Of a stretch of 64,000 bases of DNA, positions 24,083-38,873 are shown piece by piece. Position 1 is the first letter of the stretch; every line of letters begins with the position of its first letter. The notes below the pieces were generated by a model. It was not told the origin of the DNA and ran no database searches. It was given only the letters and a program-made list of their open reading frames with translations. The stretch lies in contig JAKNDB010000109.1 in assembly GCA_024305405.1 (NCBI GenBank), forward strand, positions 3,472,001 to 3,536,000, read 5' to 3'. Made by a program: the position numbers and the translations under genes. This stretch comes from Dirofilaria immitis. Its lineage: Eukaryota > Nematoda > Chromadorea > Rhabditida > Onchocercidae.

Positions 24083-25090
24083 CGGATAGAGATAAGCAAA
24101 GGGGAAAATTTCTTCCGATTGGGTTTATTCTCCCATGTCAAAGCTTTCTCCTTTTTTTTTAACTCAAAGACCAATGAGCCTAAATGTATATGAAGAGATG
24201 AATCAATAAGTAATCGGTAGCTTAGAAAGAGGATGGCATAGTTAGTTATCCTTTCTAAAAATAAGATTTATCATTTAACAACTAATGCAGCTCTGTGAAT
24301 TATTTTCCTATTACAACAAAGTCATAATTTTATTCCATAAGCTCTCATCGCTGTTGGCTTCACCACACGAACTCGGTTCTTAATTTTATTTGTTGCTATT
24401 GTAAGTTGTGAAACGAGAATAATATTAATTGTTGGCACCGGTATCTGATATGATAATGATAACAACATTTTAAGCCTAAGCTAACTCACTCAATATCTGA
24501 AGTTAACATGTAAAGTAAAAACACACTGGTTTCTAAACTATTATGATTTAACCAAAGGTAGCCGATAAATCAGATCTCTAGATGTTTGAATTCAACAGAG
24601 TTATTCCGATTAAAATCTTACTTGATGGCACTGCAAAAAACCAAAACTTTTTAGATTTTTAACTTACCAGATCTCACATGAAGCAGTTTCTCTCCTTTTT
24701 TTTTTTTCTAAAAATAAGTCCTAACCCTAATGAAAAGTTCGCAGCAAGCAATCTAGACAACTAGAGTTATAGTTGGATATTTCCAAAGGAGGTTACATCA
24801 TTGTTCAAGCATGTAATATTGATGCCTTTCGTCTCAACTAATAAATGCTAACTTGCCTAAGATACATCGATTTCTAAAGTCCCTAGAGTGTACGTAAATT
24901 TCCTAGAAACTTTGGATTCGATCCACTAAATAATTCACCTTACAGCTTTAGCTAGAACTTGAAGACGTTAAAAGATTACTATTTTGCGGAAATCAAAAAT
25001 AGCACTTTACATGGAGAAGTACTCGATAAAATGGGAAGTTAAGAACATTGCGTAATAATCGATGTGTGGAAGCACTTTTTCATGGAGAAC

Positions 25091-25142
25091 ACAAGCCACT
25101 TTTCTAATCTTCATTCACAAGCCACTTTTCTAATCTTCATTC
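25091..25142. repeat. Two perfect copies of a 26-bp unit
   Basis: The unit starting ACAAGCCACTTTTCTAATCT occurs at 25091-25116 and 25117-25142 without mismatch. This is a recent tandem duplication in intergenic DNA. Confidence 0.95.
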
Positions 25143-26636
25143 GTCCTCCATATACTTGTTCTTTCTGTATGCCCCTCCCTATAAATTTTGAACGAATATG
25201 CTTGTAACCTTTTCGGCTTCCGTTGTAATCGTAACTTTAAATAGAGAATACAGTCCAGCATTAAATTGATTTCCGCACTCCCTAATGTAATTCTCCGATA
25301 TTTCATCTTATAATATAGGCCTAAATTCATCGAAATGTTTTCCAACAAACGACTACTTCAATATTTGGGAAACAGACAATAATCAGCATACGCTGAAAAA
25401 GTAATGGTATAACTTGAATCTCTAATCTCCGTTTTCGATAAGATCAAGTAGGAAATGAGATAACTGGAACACTACATCAATCGGAACACATTGCCTGATT
25501 ATATAGCACATATACTGTATCGCCCCACACTATTTTCGATCGAGCCTATCGAAGTGCCTTTTATTCTTTTCTAGATGTGAACATTCGTATTCACTTCATA
25601 ATGTTTGAGATCCAAGGATTTAAGAGGCTTAACATTAAGAAAAGAAATTTATTTTTGACAAATGAATCCAAAAAAGATACACCAGCATGAAATAGAGCAC
25701 AAATAATGCAGGACAAAATCAATTACTACCGTAATGCTGATATGGTAAATAAGCGAAAATAGTCCATATGGAAGACTGAACTGAATATAAACACTGCTAC
25801 GGTAAACGTATCAAATAACATGAGTTCTGCATCAGATATTAAGAAAAATTTAACTTCTTTATAGAATATCAAAACATATATTGACAAAATACGAATAATC
25901 TTATTTATCTGCAATTTTCCCAAGCATTTACTAAAAAACCGTCGGATTAAGAAAACTCTTTGAATGAATAACATAATTAAATCTACTTAAAATTGTACTT
26001 CTTCATCTCTAAAAAATAGTGAAGCAAAAGATCTTTTCATTTAAATGGAAATACGATCCAAAAATTTTAAAATGACCACAGCGGTTCCGTTGCTTCGTTT
26101 ACATACTTCTTGTCCCTGATAAAACACCAGATACTCGGAAGAAAATAAACTGATGAAAGAACTAACTATTTGATTAAATTCTATTGCCAATCTTTATAGG
26201 CTATATGAGAAAGTAATTCCAGTCTATACTGAATCTAACCGGAAAACAGTCACTTTACATCAATTTCTATTAAATGAATAACTGAGCACCCACAAACTTA
26301 AAAATTTTCCTTCTAAAGATTAATCATGTACAGAAAAGTTACAGAACAAGACATATTCGAACAATGAAAAAACTCGAACACGAATCCCAAATTACCCGGC
26401 CAAACATATTTGAATTGCAGATACATCCTTAAGTAATATCATTATTAATATACAATATTAATATACAAAATAGAAGTTTTTAGTCCATCTACATATATTT
26501 GATAAAATTCTGAGATCAAATAAAGAAAAAGATGAAAGTTGAAAATATAATACCAAAAAAATAGAGTTTAATTAGTGGGAGCATAATTACGGGAAAAATT
26601 GTCTAGCCAGTGCAATTTGTAAATATCGCTTCATAT

Positions 26637-29600
26637 TTACATTCTACGTCTTTTAGCACGTGGTGAATCAGTGAATGGCCACTGCGAACGCTCCGTTTCC
26701 GGCACGTTGAGTACATGTCGCATATATTCGGCGATCGCACCGAAACGTTGAATCAGTTGTGGATCGACCTTAATTAAAAACAATTCTGCAAAAAATGGCA
26801 CTAGTTGGAAATACTTTTTAGGTCATTTATTGATGCTGATAGCAAAAATGACTGGATAATTTGAAATATGTATGAAATGAGTTTTAAAATAATAAAATGA
26901 AATTTGGTGATACTGCATCCATGGCCTGCGATTCAAGAATCCAAATTAATATCGACCTGGTTGATATCAGTAACACTTAATATTAAGACTATGTTCATCG
27001 TCCAACAGTACTTGCATCGGCAGTAAGAGACATACTCTTCAGACAACGTCAACAATATAACAGAAATTTTTTTGATTGACCAGCTATTCTGTATCATTGC
27101 GGGTTATGGTGTTTCAAAATGACGCATCTTTACTATGTAAAAAACCTAGGTGCACTATGCAGTAAAGAATAATACCTGATAACAAGCATTTGCATAAGAA
27201 GAAACACCAAAATGAATAATCCAGCATCCCCTATCAACTGAACTTAAGGAAAATGAACAATAACTCATTGTTTAGAAAAACCATTTTCTCTCGCACCTTT
27301 CTTTTTCATAATATATTTTTACATACAGTGTACAGCAGCTTACCAGAGAGAGAGCAATTATTAATTCCTCATCATCCTTCGATGGGATTCCTTCATAAAT
27401 ATAAACTGGCTCCGGTGAGCACGGTGGTGTATAATAATCAAAATCAATAGAATTCCTTCCTTCATCAATATTGCTAATCTGCTCATGTTGAATATCTGAG
27501 GCGACAACAATTAATCCCGAAGATTCCGAATTCAAAGGATTTTTTGTGGAGAAAGCATCGTTTCTCGATGCAAAATCGCCTGAATCCAAAAATAGATCAG
27601 ATGATGATAATTCATCCAAATGAAGATTTGCCAACCTAAAATTTGAATTCTTTTAGAATGTTTTAGCATTCTAAACTTCTTAGCATATCGGTAAATAAGT
27701 TTTTGAAAAAAGAAGGAAACGAAAAAGAGGACTATAGATTAATTCCGGAAAATAGATTCCTAAAAGCAGAACATTAAGGTGAACCGAAGCTAATAAAATT
27801 TCGAATTTTAGAGAAGAATTTTCGAATAAATTTTAGGCGTTAACAATAATCCATGAATGATAAAAAGTACAGAGTGATGGCAATGAAAGTAACAGTTATT
27901 AGGGGTAAGAGAAGTTGAAAATAACTACATCTACTTTCAAAGATGTTAGAAGCTTTCTAAGATCATTACTAAATTTGAAAAGCGAAATTAAATCCGTAAA
28001 TTCACATTCGACTAAAGCGAATTCAATTTAAATTTCATTTATAAAGAAAATAAGGTGAGTCAAAGCGCGCAGATTATTTCAACGGAGCGAAAAAAATTAA
28101 AATACCGATTTAACTGATTACTGTTCGCATCCATGGTTGCCTTGCTATAAACATTACGTGAAATTCTGAACTAACAGAAATTTATGCTTAAGCAATATAT
28201 TTTTTGACTTATGTAAATTTTGAAATAAAATAAAAGAAAAAATAAAATACGAATTAGATTTATCTTATATTATTTTGAGATTCGAAGTACCAGTATTAAG
28301 TAGATGTGCAGATCAACCTTTTACTATTTTGAGAAACGAAGTACTTATGCTAATTAAAGGTGAATAAGATCTAAAGATATGAAATGCATCTGTTTTAGAA
28401 TCATACAAAAAATGAAAAATGTCAAACGAAAAACTTACTTGCTTGTTATTCCACTGAGTGATGAGTTATGTGAATTATCAACCTCAGCTGCACTATTTTC
28501 ATTTCTTTCATCTTCTACAAACAGGGTGTCGGAGGCATCCGCAAAAATCGAACAGTCGTTATCATCGTCAAAACTGACAGTGCGAATTGAAGAAATCGGT
28601 GGATTCAATCTGATATGCACAAGATAGCAATTTAACTCGTCCAGTCCTGCAACAATGAATAGAGTAAAAACAAGAAATCATATTTTTGTTCACCATAATA
28701 AAGATTTCCACATCTTTCAGTCTAAAAAAATTCATTATATTTTATTTAATAAAGTTTCTTTTTTTTCTTTCAGGAATAAAAATATAAATTTGAAGCTCAA
28801 TTGAAGCAGAGTAAAAGAAGACCTGAGTAAGACTGAAAATCAAGCAGCTTATTGCAAAAATTCCAGCGCTCCATCCAAGTTATTTTATATTCATTAGCAA
28901 GACGTCGCCCAATACGTTCAGCACCTTTCCGAGGATGCGATCTACGAGAATCTCTTTCTTCAATTTTCCATGTTTCATAAAATTTCTGTGCCATAGTTTT
29001 ATCAGCGAATGGCCCTTAAGTAATTTCTCATGGAAATATATTGGAAATTAAATGTATAAAATAAGATACAATTTCTAGCAAACGAATCCACCAAAGACAG
29101 CAACAATTTATTGACTGTGCCCTGCTATCCAATACACTTATGATACTTTCGATACATGTCATTCTTTTTTACGTTTTTTATAACTTTGTAAATTCGATTT
29201 TCCATAAAAATTACCAGCGTAAGCTGCAAGTTCATGTGCTTCCAAGGTTGACATGCAAATGGGAGATCTAATTGCATCAACTGGAAGTGTATTAGCTGGT
29301 ATTTCTTCTGTAAATCAAAGATTGCAGCATAAAAAGCACTGCTGGTTTATACAAACGAAAGTATGTTATCCTCGTTGCTAGAGAAAAAAAATAGCAGCAT
29401 TCTAAGGCAACAGAGATGACATTTTTATATAAATTGAAGAACTGATATCGAACTTTTAAAAACTATACCTAGGAGTTGGATAGTTATTGAATAATAATTA
29501 TCCGTAGGACGATAAAGTGCAACGAAGAAAGAAAGGAAAAGTGGCATGATTGCAGCATGGAGATCTTCCTTATCACGGCCAACATATCTTGTGCAACAAA

Positions 29601-31086
29601 TCTGAGCAGGAGTAAAACCCATTCTAAATTTCTGAATTTTTAAAATCAATTTCTGGGTAAAATTTCAAAGTATATTCTCCAGAAATTTAAAACCTATATG
29701 AAATATCATCTAAAACTGTACTGTAAGAAAATCTAAAGAGATACATACAGATTCCAACAATGCTTCAATAGTTTCTCATAAATCTGATTTATAATAATCT
29801 GGAAGCAAATTGAATCATTCAAGATAAAATTTATATCAGCTTACTTGTTAATGGCATTTTTCTGGCATATATTGTAACTGAGAAAAAGTTCAACAAGATG
29901 ATAGTGCCCAAATTTGGATGCAAAATGCAATGGTGTATCGTGTGAACCTTTATCCGGCATATTGAGGTAACAATCAAGAAGTATACGCGAGCGCATCCTA
30001 ACATCGTCCTCTGACGTCCCTCAAACGTTAAATTAATTTCATTTGTTATAGGTCACTTCTAATTATTTGCCAATTATGAGAAAACAATGACTGAAATATC
30101 ATAAAGCTGTTAAAGGATACAATATGAATGCCCTGAGAGGAGGGCAGCACAACATGTACTTCATAGCATATTAGTAAAGGCAAAATGTTTGATGCATGGT
30201 ATTACCTGCGGTGCCGGAATACCTTAAGAGCTTAGAGAAACTGCAGCCAAATATCAGGTCTATTATCATCCTACTATTTTATCAGCATGTTATGGAAAGG
30301 TGTTTGGTTAAGTTAAAAGAAATCCAAAAATACTTTAATGCATTTACAAACCATATAAAGCAAGTAATGCTTCAGTATCGCAGATAAGATGCAAAACATA
30401 TTTAGCAACATGTAAATTGCCAACTTTAGCAGCCAGATGCATAGCATTGTAACGAAAACCTTCAACTACGATTGTTGGTGTGTCACTTCCAATGTTGATT
30501 AGATAACGGGGATTCTGCAAAACCATGTCCGAGAATAATTCATCGTCCTAAATGGCATTTTTTTCATAACAGAAGACAGTGCAAAATATAATAAGACTAA
30601 ATAGAAGACTCCAACAGAAATTGTCGACGGTGTATTTATTTTTTAAATTCATGCGATATATAACCACATACCTTTGATTCGATTGATTTTTTCAAACGAT
30701 TGAACATAATTCTGGAGACAGATGGAAAAGATGAACCTGGCTCTCCTGTAGGTTCATTTTTAACTGATATTTCCGGGCTTTTGCAAAAAATATCGCCATT
30801 TTTGGCATAATTCTTTGCATCATCCGGACTTTGAAAGCGCTTGAAACGAGCACCTAAAAAATGTACAGACAATTTATGCTGGTATTCCAGTCATTGCTAT
30901 TCCTAAAATTACGTTACTCCAAGCGATACATTCTGATACCTAACCCTTTGCTTTACTTTCTGGAATGTTCGCAAAACTGGATGCCTCTCTTAGAGTTGCG
31001 AATACAGCGCCTTCACTAGATATTCCTGCACCAGGTGATGGAATATGTACAGCATAATATTCTTCTGGCTGCTTTGACTGCTCCAT
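26637..31086 (-). CDS. lem-4: ANKLE2 / LEM-4-like ankyrin protein
   Basis: ANKLE2/LEM-4 helps dephosphorylate BAF at mitotic exit, working with PP2A against VRK1, so that the nuclear envelope reforms. Exons on the minus strand: 31086-30945, 30853-30672, 30547-30352, 30010-29845, 29623-29469, 29307-29215, 29014-28823, 28646-28439, 27635-27344 and 26768-26637. They sum to 586 codons including TAA and all phases agree. Order of parts: N-terminal YYAVHIPSPG...GARFKRFQSPDDAKNYA (residues about 9-65, the viroplasmin-like domain typical of ANKLE2); ankyrin repeats YNAMHLAAKVGNLHVAKYVL and HDTPLHFASKFGHYHLVELF; the ANKLE2 signature AYAGPFADKTMAQKFYETW followed by ERIGRRLANEYKITWMERW; acidic low-complexity sequence; and VYIYEGIPSKDDEELIIAL, matching the family C-terminal motif. 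No LEM domain or membrane segment is encoded before the first domain, unlike human ANKLE2. The last acceptor (TTAATTAAG) is weak but gives the right phase. Confidence 0.9.
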
Positions 31087-34000
31087 TTCATACAGATTTC
31101 ACATTATCTGGAACATAAATTTGAGAATTTTTCGGTGAAAAAATGAAAAATCAGTGGGAAGATATTTTTCACAACTCCAGCAATCGTACAGAGTATTCTG
31201 GAAATAAATTTGCTTTAGCTAAGACAACAGATGAAATCAGGGAATAATGCATCACTAAAACAGTAATGTGAAATAAAATTACGGAAAAGCTGCTAATTTC
31301 AAAATTCGGTCTGAGTTCGCGGTATATGTTATAGATCAAAATATTTAGTATTTAACATGTTTTTTTTTAATTTCAATTCATTTGCTCTAAAATAACAAAT
31401 TGCAACATTTCGACCTGGCGCATTTGAAAGCAAAAAGCCTATTAACAAACATTAACGTATACTTAGTTTTCAATAATGATTTCATGCTTTTGTCTGAACT
31501 GCAAAATGAATCGTATCAATATAAATCATGGAAAATCACGAAACAAACGAAGTCGCACAGTGTGTATATATTGAAGCAGTTAATATTATAATATATGCCA
31601 TTTCACTAGCATTCTGCGTCACTTCATGTGAATTCAACTCCTAAAATGATGTCCACATTTGTACAATTCTTAATGAATTAATCCAAATGATATAAAAACG
31701 CGCGGTGTGCTTGCTCATGTATCAGACTTCAAAGTTCATGGCACCATCTGAATCGAACATCCACATTCTCAACCACTAAGCTAGTAAATCCAAAACCTCA
31801 ATTACATGAATATATATTTGAAAATATTTTAAATACAGAAAAGTAAACATCGCTCTGGGACCCGTCTCTTTGTAATGTGCCGTGTTTCTCATATGCTCTT
31901 TTGTCTACTTCGCGTCATTATCTGCCATTTCTTCAGCTGTCTCGCCTTTTCAACCCACTTAGTAGTGCTCCTACGTTTTTTGATATATTATTCATAAATT
32001 TTCTCAATCTGTGGTAAGACACCTCGCAAATCTTGCCAATATTTAAACTTCTGCGTTTGTTATGTTCTATTGACCTTTCAGCTATATTATTTCAAGTTTT
32101 AATTCTACACTCCTCTTTATAAGTAGCACTCTTTTTCTAATAACGAGTTAGACAACGAAGATTTGTTCCCGATGATAGTTTTATCAGTGGTATTGTATCT
32201 TAATGCTTTGAATTGCTTCATCGAGAGAGGAGAGGTAAAGTCTCTATAAAAGTCAGTTAAGATTAGATGATCCAAATCATCTACGATGTGATCAGTCTTT
32301 TGTATTGAATTAAAAATTTTTCGCTTTTGGTTAGGGATTAAGTCATCGATAAAATTATATTTTTTACTACTTATAATAAGTCAGCAGTTCAATTTTTCGT
32401 AAATATTTACGGATCAATTATCCTACAATTTTTAGAATTAAGGGATGAAAAATTGGCAAATAACATTCTAGGAATTATGATACTAACACTGTATTGAGAT
32501 TAATTCTCAATTGGCAAAACATATAAATGGTTGATGATATTCAGCGTTTTATGTTTGGGGAAACATTAAATAATTATCACTAGCAGTTGTTTACCCTATG
32601 CACGAAGTATTCGAAAAGATGAATCTTATTTTGTCATTATTTTTAGCGCAAAAAACTTTCCAATCTTTTCTTTTAATTAATGCAGGTTTTTATTGATTTC
32701 TTAAATTGAATGAATTAGTTTGCACATATGAGGAATATTGTTGAATGACATTTCTTTAGTAATTCTTGTTTTTACGTTTTAATCTTTACATATTGCCGTA
32801 AGTCAATATATTCGCGCTGTTGCGGTAAACATTGACTAATAAAAAAATGAAGATAAAATAAATCAGAAATACAATATTGGAGTATAATTATAGCGTTAAC
32901 TATTGCTTTGTAATGGTAACAATATCAGTGATGTTAAATGACCATTAAATTTCAAGTTTGGTTATAACGCACGTGTGGATTACTTATACATTCTCTGTGA
33001 ATTCTGATTTGTAATGAACACTGAATCAAATTTCCATTTGCATCGAACAATATGTATTTACGTAATTTCTCTCATTTTATCATTATACCGAATGATCAGT
33101 GACAATGTGATAAAAGAGTAGTTGAATCTTATCTCCGATTTAATATTTCTAAACTTTGTTGATGAATCTTAGCTGATATTGCTGTCATTATCAACATTCA
33201 ATTAAACAATGCTGCTCTGTGGAATGAAGGCAGTATTTGTTATTTGGATGATTGATGATCCAAATAATCAGTAAGTGAAAAATAAAGGGATTGTTAGAAC
33301 ACTAGTTATATACAGAAAATTTTATTAAGTATCATAGAGATTTTTATCCTTTATTAGATTATTAAAGGCTTCTAAAAGTATTTTATAAAATCATTAGTTT
33401 TTACTGGATTTTATAATCAAAAATGGTTTTTTTCAAAAAAATGGCATATTTTCATATGAAACTTTTCGATTCAGATACAAATCTGGAACTTCGTTTTATA
33501 TTTTTGTTAAATTTCAATGTACGTTTTCGGAGGTTGAGATTTCGACCACAATTTATGTGTTAAAGCTAAGGTGCTATTTCTTCCGCACTGCTTTTAAACT
33601 GCTACCGATTTTTATTGAATTATTTTTAACAGTATAAAAAGACTATATGCAGAGCAAATGATTTTTCTGTTTGATTAGTGCGAAAAAAAAACAAGTTAAA
33701 CTTTCATTTATTAGCAAATTTAATACAATTCATTGAAAATTTAAAGATATAACTTGCGCATATTGTATAATTCAAGTGTATTTGATTCAAGCTCATAGTA
33801 AAATAATTTCCTGTTTGTAAAGGAAGATGAATTAACGATAGAAATGAACAAAGTGCAGAATAAAATTGGAGAAAAGATGGAAACGCAAACTCCGAAAGCT
33901 GTGATTTTTCAAATATAGTTTTTTAACGTGATTTTTTCAAAATTAAGATTAAGCACAGGCCAGAAATTTTGAAAAAATACAAGACAGTGATAAAGAAATT

Positions 34001-37000
34001 TTTTATCTGCTCATTTAATCTTAAGAAACGAAACATTTATGTTGAAAAACTAGGAACTCATATCAGTATAATTTGAAACCCGTGAATAATAAAACAATTG
34101 TTGATACAATGGAGGATTATTACCTCCTTTTAGTATCATATTAAAATTACAATCGAACTATAAAAACAACAAAGAACCAGCCAAAATCGGGCAGGCAAAC
34201 TAGCATGAAAGAAGTTAAATAAGAAGTCCAAATGAACATTTTAATCCGATCTCAAATTAATGCATATTATAAATGAAAGAGAATCACTAGTCGAATACAA
34301 ATCATTCAATGAAATCAAAATTTTTACCTACTTTTTTCTGCAAAAATTTGATATTTCAGACATTTATTTTGAACTGAACATTGTGAAACATAATGAAGTG
34401 TATTTCGGTGCTAATAATTTAATTTCGAGAAATTTGGAAGTAAGAAATATACTAAATCTAGTTTCTAACAATGTATTGACAATCTGAAAAAAATTTGATC
34501 CTAAAACTTTGCATATACTTGTTGGAATTGTTACTGCTAAAATGAAAAAGTTGTGAACTGGCCAAGTGAATCTGTCCCTGATCAAGCGAATGATTTGTGA
34601 AGGTTTTAACAATCATTGTGAACCCATGTATTATACGAAATTCTTGAATGTTTGAAAGAAAAATAAATCCTCTTTTGCACTAATTTTTAGTTTCAAAATT
34701 TTATAAAATAAAAATTTAAATGATTCTTAAGCTGCTAAATTTCTAATGATCAGAAAATCAACAATTTTTAAAGTTTATAGATTGAAATACAGAAAATAAT
34801 AACAATTTCAATCAGACAAATTTTGAATTTAACTAATTAAAATTATCAAGATTTCTGGGTTTAGAAATTTGAATTTGACGAACATGAATTTTGCAATATA
34901 GAAATTCGCTTTATCAGTAATTGTAACGAAGAAGAATACTAAGCAGAAAAATAATAGCAACTGAGAAGTACAGCTTACAAGATTTCCTTGATCAACTTTA
35001 GAAATTGACGAAAAGAAATCTAAAGCAGTCTACGGTATGCTTTTTCTTGAAATTATTGATTGACTACTGATAAAAAAATTCATGATCAGAATTTCGACGT
35101 CGTTTTACAGATAATTTCCTTGTTGCTAATTATTATTATTGAATTCATTTTTATTATAAATTATATTTCTGTTCACCTTCTTTCTCCCTTCATTTCTAAA
35201 AAATCAATATGGAATAATAACTTTCGAGAGTGATATATTTTGACCGGTATATTAAGGTGTTGTGATTTGAATGAAAAAGCAAAATAAATTCCTTTTTTGA
35301 ATCCCTAAAAATTTGATGAAAAATTAATGCCACAGAAGCGATTTATGGATAAACTGCGACTGCGCAAATCAATAAATGATTTCAATGAAGTTTTTTGAAT
35401 TTGATAGATTTTAAAGACTCTTTGACAATTTAACATTAACGCGTTACGATTCAATGTCATTTGAACGGTTTTCATTGTTTAGGTTGGCAATAGAATAATC
35501 CAATTTTATTAAAACTGTTTTTTTGCAATAGTATATTTAATAATTTTTTGAACGTCAAAATCAATAACTTTTAAAAGGCTGCTCTTTTAAAAAATTTGAG
35601 ACAAAAACGACTCGAAATATAATAATTGAACAATAGGGATGGACAGTCAATAAAGATCGATGGTAATTTTAAATTATTAAATTTGATTAAAATTTAAAGC
35701 ATTTCATAAATGCAAGAACTGCCCTCGCCTTCTGGATCTTAATACTGCCTTTTCAGCGTTCATGAATAATCCAGAATTTTTACATTTTCTTGTACTTATC
35801 ACTATTAGTTTCATGTTATATGTTTCAGAAATGAATAAAGAATATACCATATTGAATCGAGCTTTGATTTTAAAAAATTATAAAAATTAGAAGAAGAATA
35901 TTGCAAGAATTTTTTTATAATATTATATTTAAATCACAATTATTTCAGTACTTCTGATAGATAAGAGAACGATCATCCAATATTTAGCATAAACAATTTT
36001 TTTCAGGTTTATTCTAGCTTATCTAAGAATAGGTATTCTCACATACGATGTATAAAAACTTGATTCATTGCTTTTCTTTTGTATTTCATTCCATCTATAA
36101 TCTTTTTTTTTTAAAATTAATTTCAAGTAAATGCATTGTAATGCATACAAAAAAGAAAAGAAACCACGATGTGGCAAAATGGGATGGAAAATGAAGAAAC
36201 TAACCGTACAAAAGTAATTTATCGTGATAAATATTTTTTAATTGAGAAAAAAATATATCAGTGCAATAAAAGGACGTCTTTATGTCGGTGGTTATTCACT
36301 GCAACGTTTTTTGGCTATATGAAACTAAGGAAAGAATGCGATCTGTTTTTAAAGGATTGTTCTGATAGTGATTTATATAGCATCCCAAGGCTGCTCTGTT
36401 ATGTTTGAAAAAAAAAAAAAAAAAATGGAACAATTTGACATTTTAACATTCAGTCATCTCGTTACTTTTTAAAAAAGCTTAATATATTTAACTTCTATTT
36501 ATCGGAAAAACTTTTCAGTTCAATTTTCAATATCACTTCTTGACTGTCCTTCTCTGTATTCAATTTTTTCTTATCTTCCTTTTGTTTAATTTCATTGAAA
36601 TTATTTCGTAAAGAAAAAAATATGCATCTTTACGGAAAAATTGTCCACATAATCATAGTTACCTCAAATGTTCTGAGTTAGCTCCCTTTGAAATTAAAAT
36701 AAAGAAAAGCGAACGATTGATCCTATTTCAGATGACAAAAGACATTTGAATAGGGGACTGTATTAAAACTTCTGTTGGAAATTTAATTTGTAAATCGTAT
36801 ATAAATGTGAATTTACCATCTCGTTAACAATTCTACTTGCTTGATTTTACGTAGTAAGCTAGAATATTTGAATAAAACTAAGAAATAAGTTCTCAATAGA
36901 TTGGAGCTAAGCATTCATGCCATGGGAAGTACTGAGAGAAAACTATCAAATGTTTTCAATTATAAAAGTTGGCTACCGATCATACTAAAATACGATTAAA

Positions 37001-38873
37001 TTTATATCAACATGAAAGAAGAATTTTGATTATTCGCCTGCTTTTCTTTTTGATTTTCATCAGTAAAAAAATCTTTTTTGCAGTCTTTAAAGCTTGAAAA
37101 AGTCTGAAAACAAAGTCAGTGGATAAAAACTGAGAAATTTTTGTGATGATCCCTTTTTTCTTATGCTAGTTTTTTCTGGATCGAATTACTATTTTTGTAG
37201 TAACATTTAACAAATTTCATTTATTTCGTTGCAACATTTTTTTCAAAATTAAAAACTTCCCTATCTCATTGATCTTTACTGCCCAATAAGTTATTTTGAG
37301 TAAAATAACTTTTGAATAAAATAATGAACTTTCCTATTTTTTCCGAAGAAAATTACAATTAAAATAACCAGTTCAAATACATTGGGGACGAAAATATACA
37401 GAGAAGCATACAAACTAAAATGTGGAAGTGAAACATTCGGCTAAGAATGATAGTGATTCGGAAAATTGGCTAATGATAATTACTAACATTGAATGTCAGT
37501 GATTGGGTAGTGAGAGATAAAAGAATGCCGGATGAGGCGCAAAATTCCGTTTCGAATGACTACTTCCTCTTACCCTTCTTACTTCCGTACACTTAATAAT
37601 TATTGTCATCATTTTTCGTTTGTAATTAAAGTTGCTCCATCGGGTCCATAGATGCTTCTCGTTTTCTTCCTTCTACATGTGCCTGTTTACACCGATTTAC
37701 TTGCATGATGATGAAATTCTAATATCCATTAACGTTGTACTACTACTTTTCTGCACAATAATGAATTTGATTTCAATTTCTCTCTACTGCAGACAAGCAT
37801 CACACAAACGCATTACACTTTCAATCCCCTTTCGCACTTGTTTCACATAAATTTAGGAAATAAATGTTTTCGAATTCGCTGAAACTGTTAAACCGATTAA
37901 ACATTTAAACTGATACAATAACCCTGAAGATAAGCAATGATGGTGTGCTGCATTAAACTCTGCTCTTATACCTTTTGCATGTTGCAGTCGTTTTACTATT
38001 ACACATTACTAACAGATATTCTTCAATTTCTTGTTAACTAATTTCATCATTACTTGGCGACATATTCTTGAATCAATAAACCGATAACACTAAAAATATT
38101 TTAAAATGTCGCTTCATTAAAATGCTCCAGTATCCAAGAATCAGTTATAATAATATAAGAATTATGCTATGTGATGCAAAAATGTGATATCAGGAGAATT
38201 CCTGTATCTCGTATATAAACGCCGAATACAGCAGATATACAAATATAAATAAGCCTTATGATATATATCCTTGTAGTGAAATATTGTTCAATTTCATCTT
38301 AATTTTGGATTTACTTTTGTATTATCATATCTATATACTTGGCATTATTATATGTCCCTCGAATGATGTTTTATTCACAGTTCTTCCTGTCAATCTTGCT
38401 AATGCTGGTAATTATTTAACATATTTATGAAATTATTATTAAAAAGTGCGAATTTAGTATTCAATGAAAAGTCGGAATTTAAATGAAAGGTTTGCTTGGA
38501 AGTAAATCAACAGTAGAATTCTAACAAAATAAACATTTTATTTTGAGCTTCGAGATAATATATATTATCAATTTACATGGAATCAATTCTTCATAGTTTA
38601 TCACAAGTAAAAATTAGAGTTTCTATTTATTTCCTTCAGGATTGTTTTAATACTGAACAATTGGAACTTTTACCACTGTAATTCTACAAAAATGAAATTT
38701 GAGTTGCCTACACTACAACTTCGATTTTTTGATTGTTGTTTATTAATAAAGCCGGAGTTTTTGATAACTTACCAGCAGATACTACTCAAAAATTTGGCTT
38801 CATCCAATAATTTTTGTGCAAATAGTAAAAATTGAATGGCGTTTAATAAATTTTATGTCGGTTTTAATTACAG
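31087..38873. other. Long intergenic stretch
   Basis: About 7.8 kb between the 5' end of the ANKLE2-like gene and the first glutaredoxin exon I can place. It should include the ANKLE2 promoter and probably 5' exons of the glutaredoxin. The best of the weak candidates is 33209-33270. There is a 17-base A run near 36408. No mobile element or repeat family is evident. Confidence 0.45.
33209..33270 (+). other. Possible small first exon
   Basis: An ATG opens a hydrophobic frame, MLLCGMKAVFVIWMIDDPNN, that runs into an ideal donor GTAAGTG at 33271 with phase 2. It could be a first exon of a plus-strand gene. Its phase does not fit the glutaredoxin exon at 38874 directly, so an intermediate exon would be needed. 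Confidence 0.15.

Larger units (their letters stand above)
22221..26636. other. Intergenic stretch with short tandem repeats
   Basis: About 4.4 kb of AT-rich DNA upstream of synapsin and downstream of the ANKLE2-like gene. It holds two short tandem duplications (24035-24082, 25091-25142). A plus-strand GTAAGT donor follows ATGAGCCGATCCTTCAATTT near 22977-23009 and could end a small first exon, but nothing downstream joins to it. Confidence 0.5.

Noticed and set aside
31742..31788. tRNA-like boxes on the minus strand (TAGCTTAGTGGTTGAGAA ... GTTCGATTC)
   Set aside because: The A-like and B-like boxes are only about 20 bases apart, with no anticodon arm and no acceptor stem pairing. At most it is a tRNA-derived fragment.
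36169..36408. 79-codon open frame upstream of the glutaredoxin
   Set aside because: No acceptor or donor links it to the glutaredoxin exons, and it shows no family motif.
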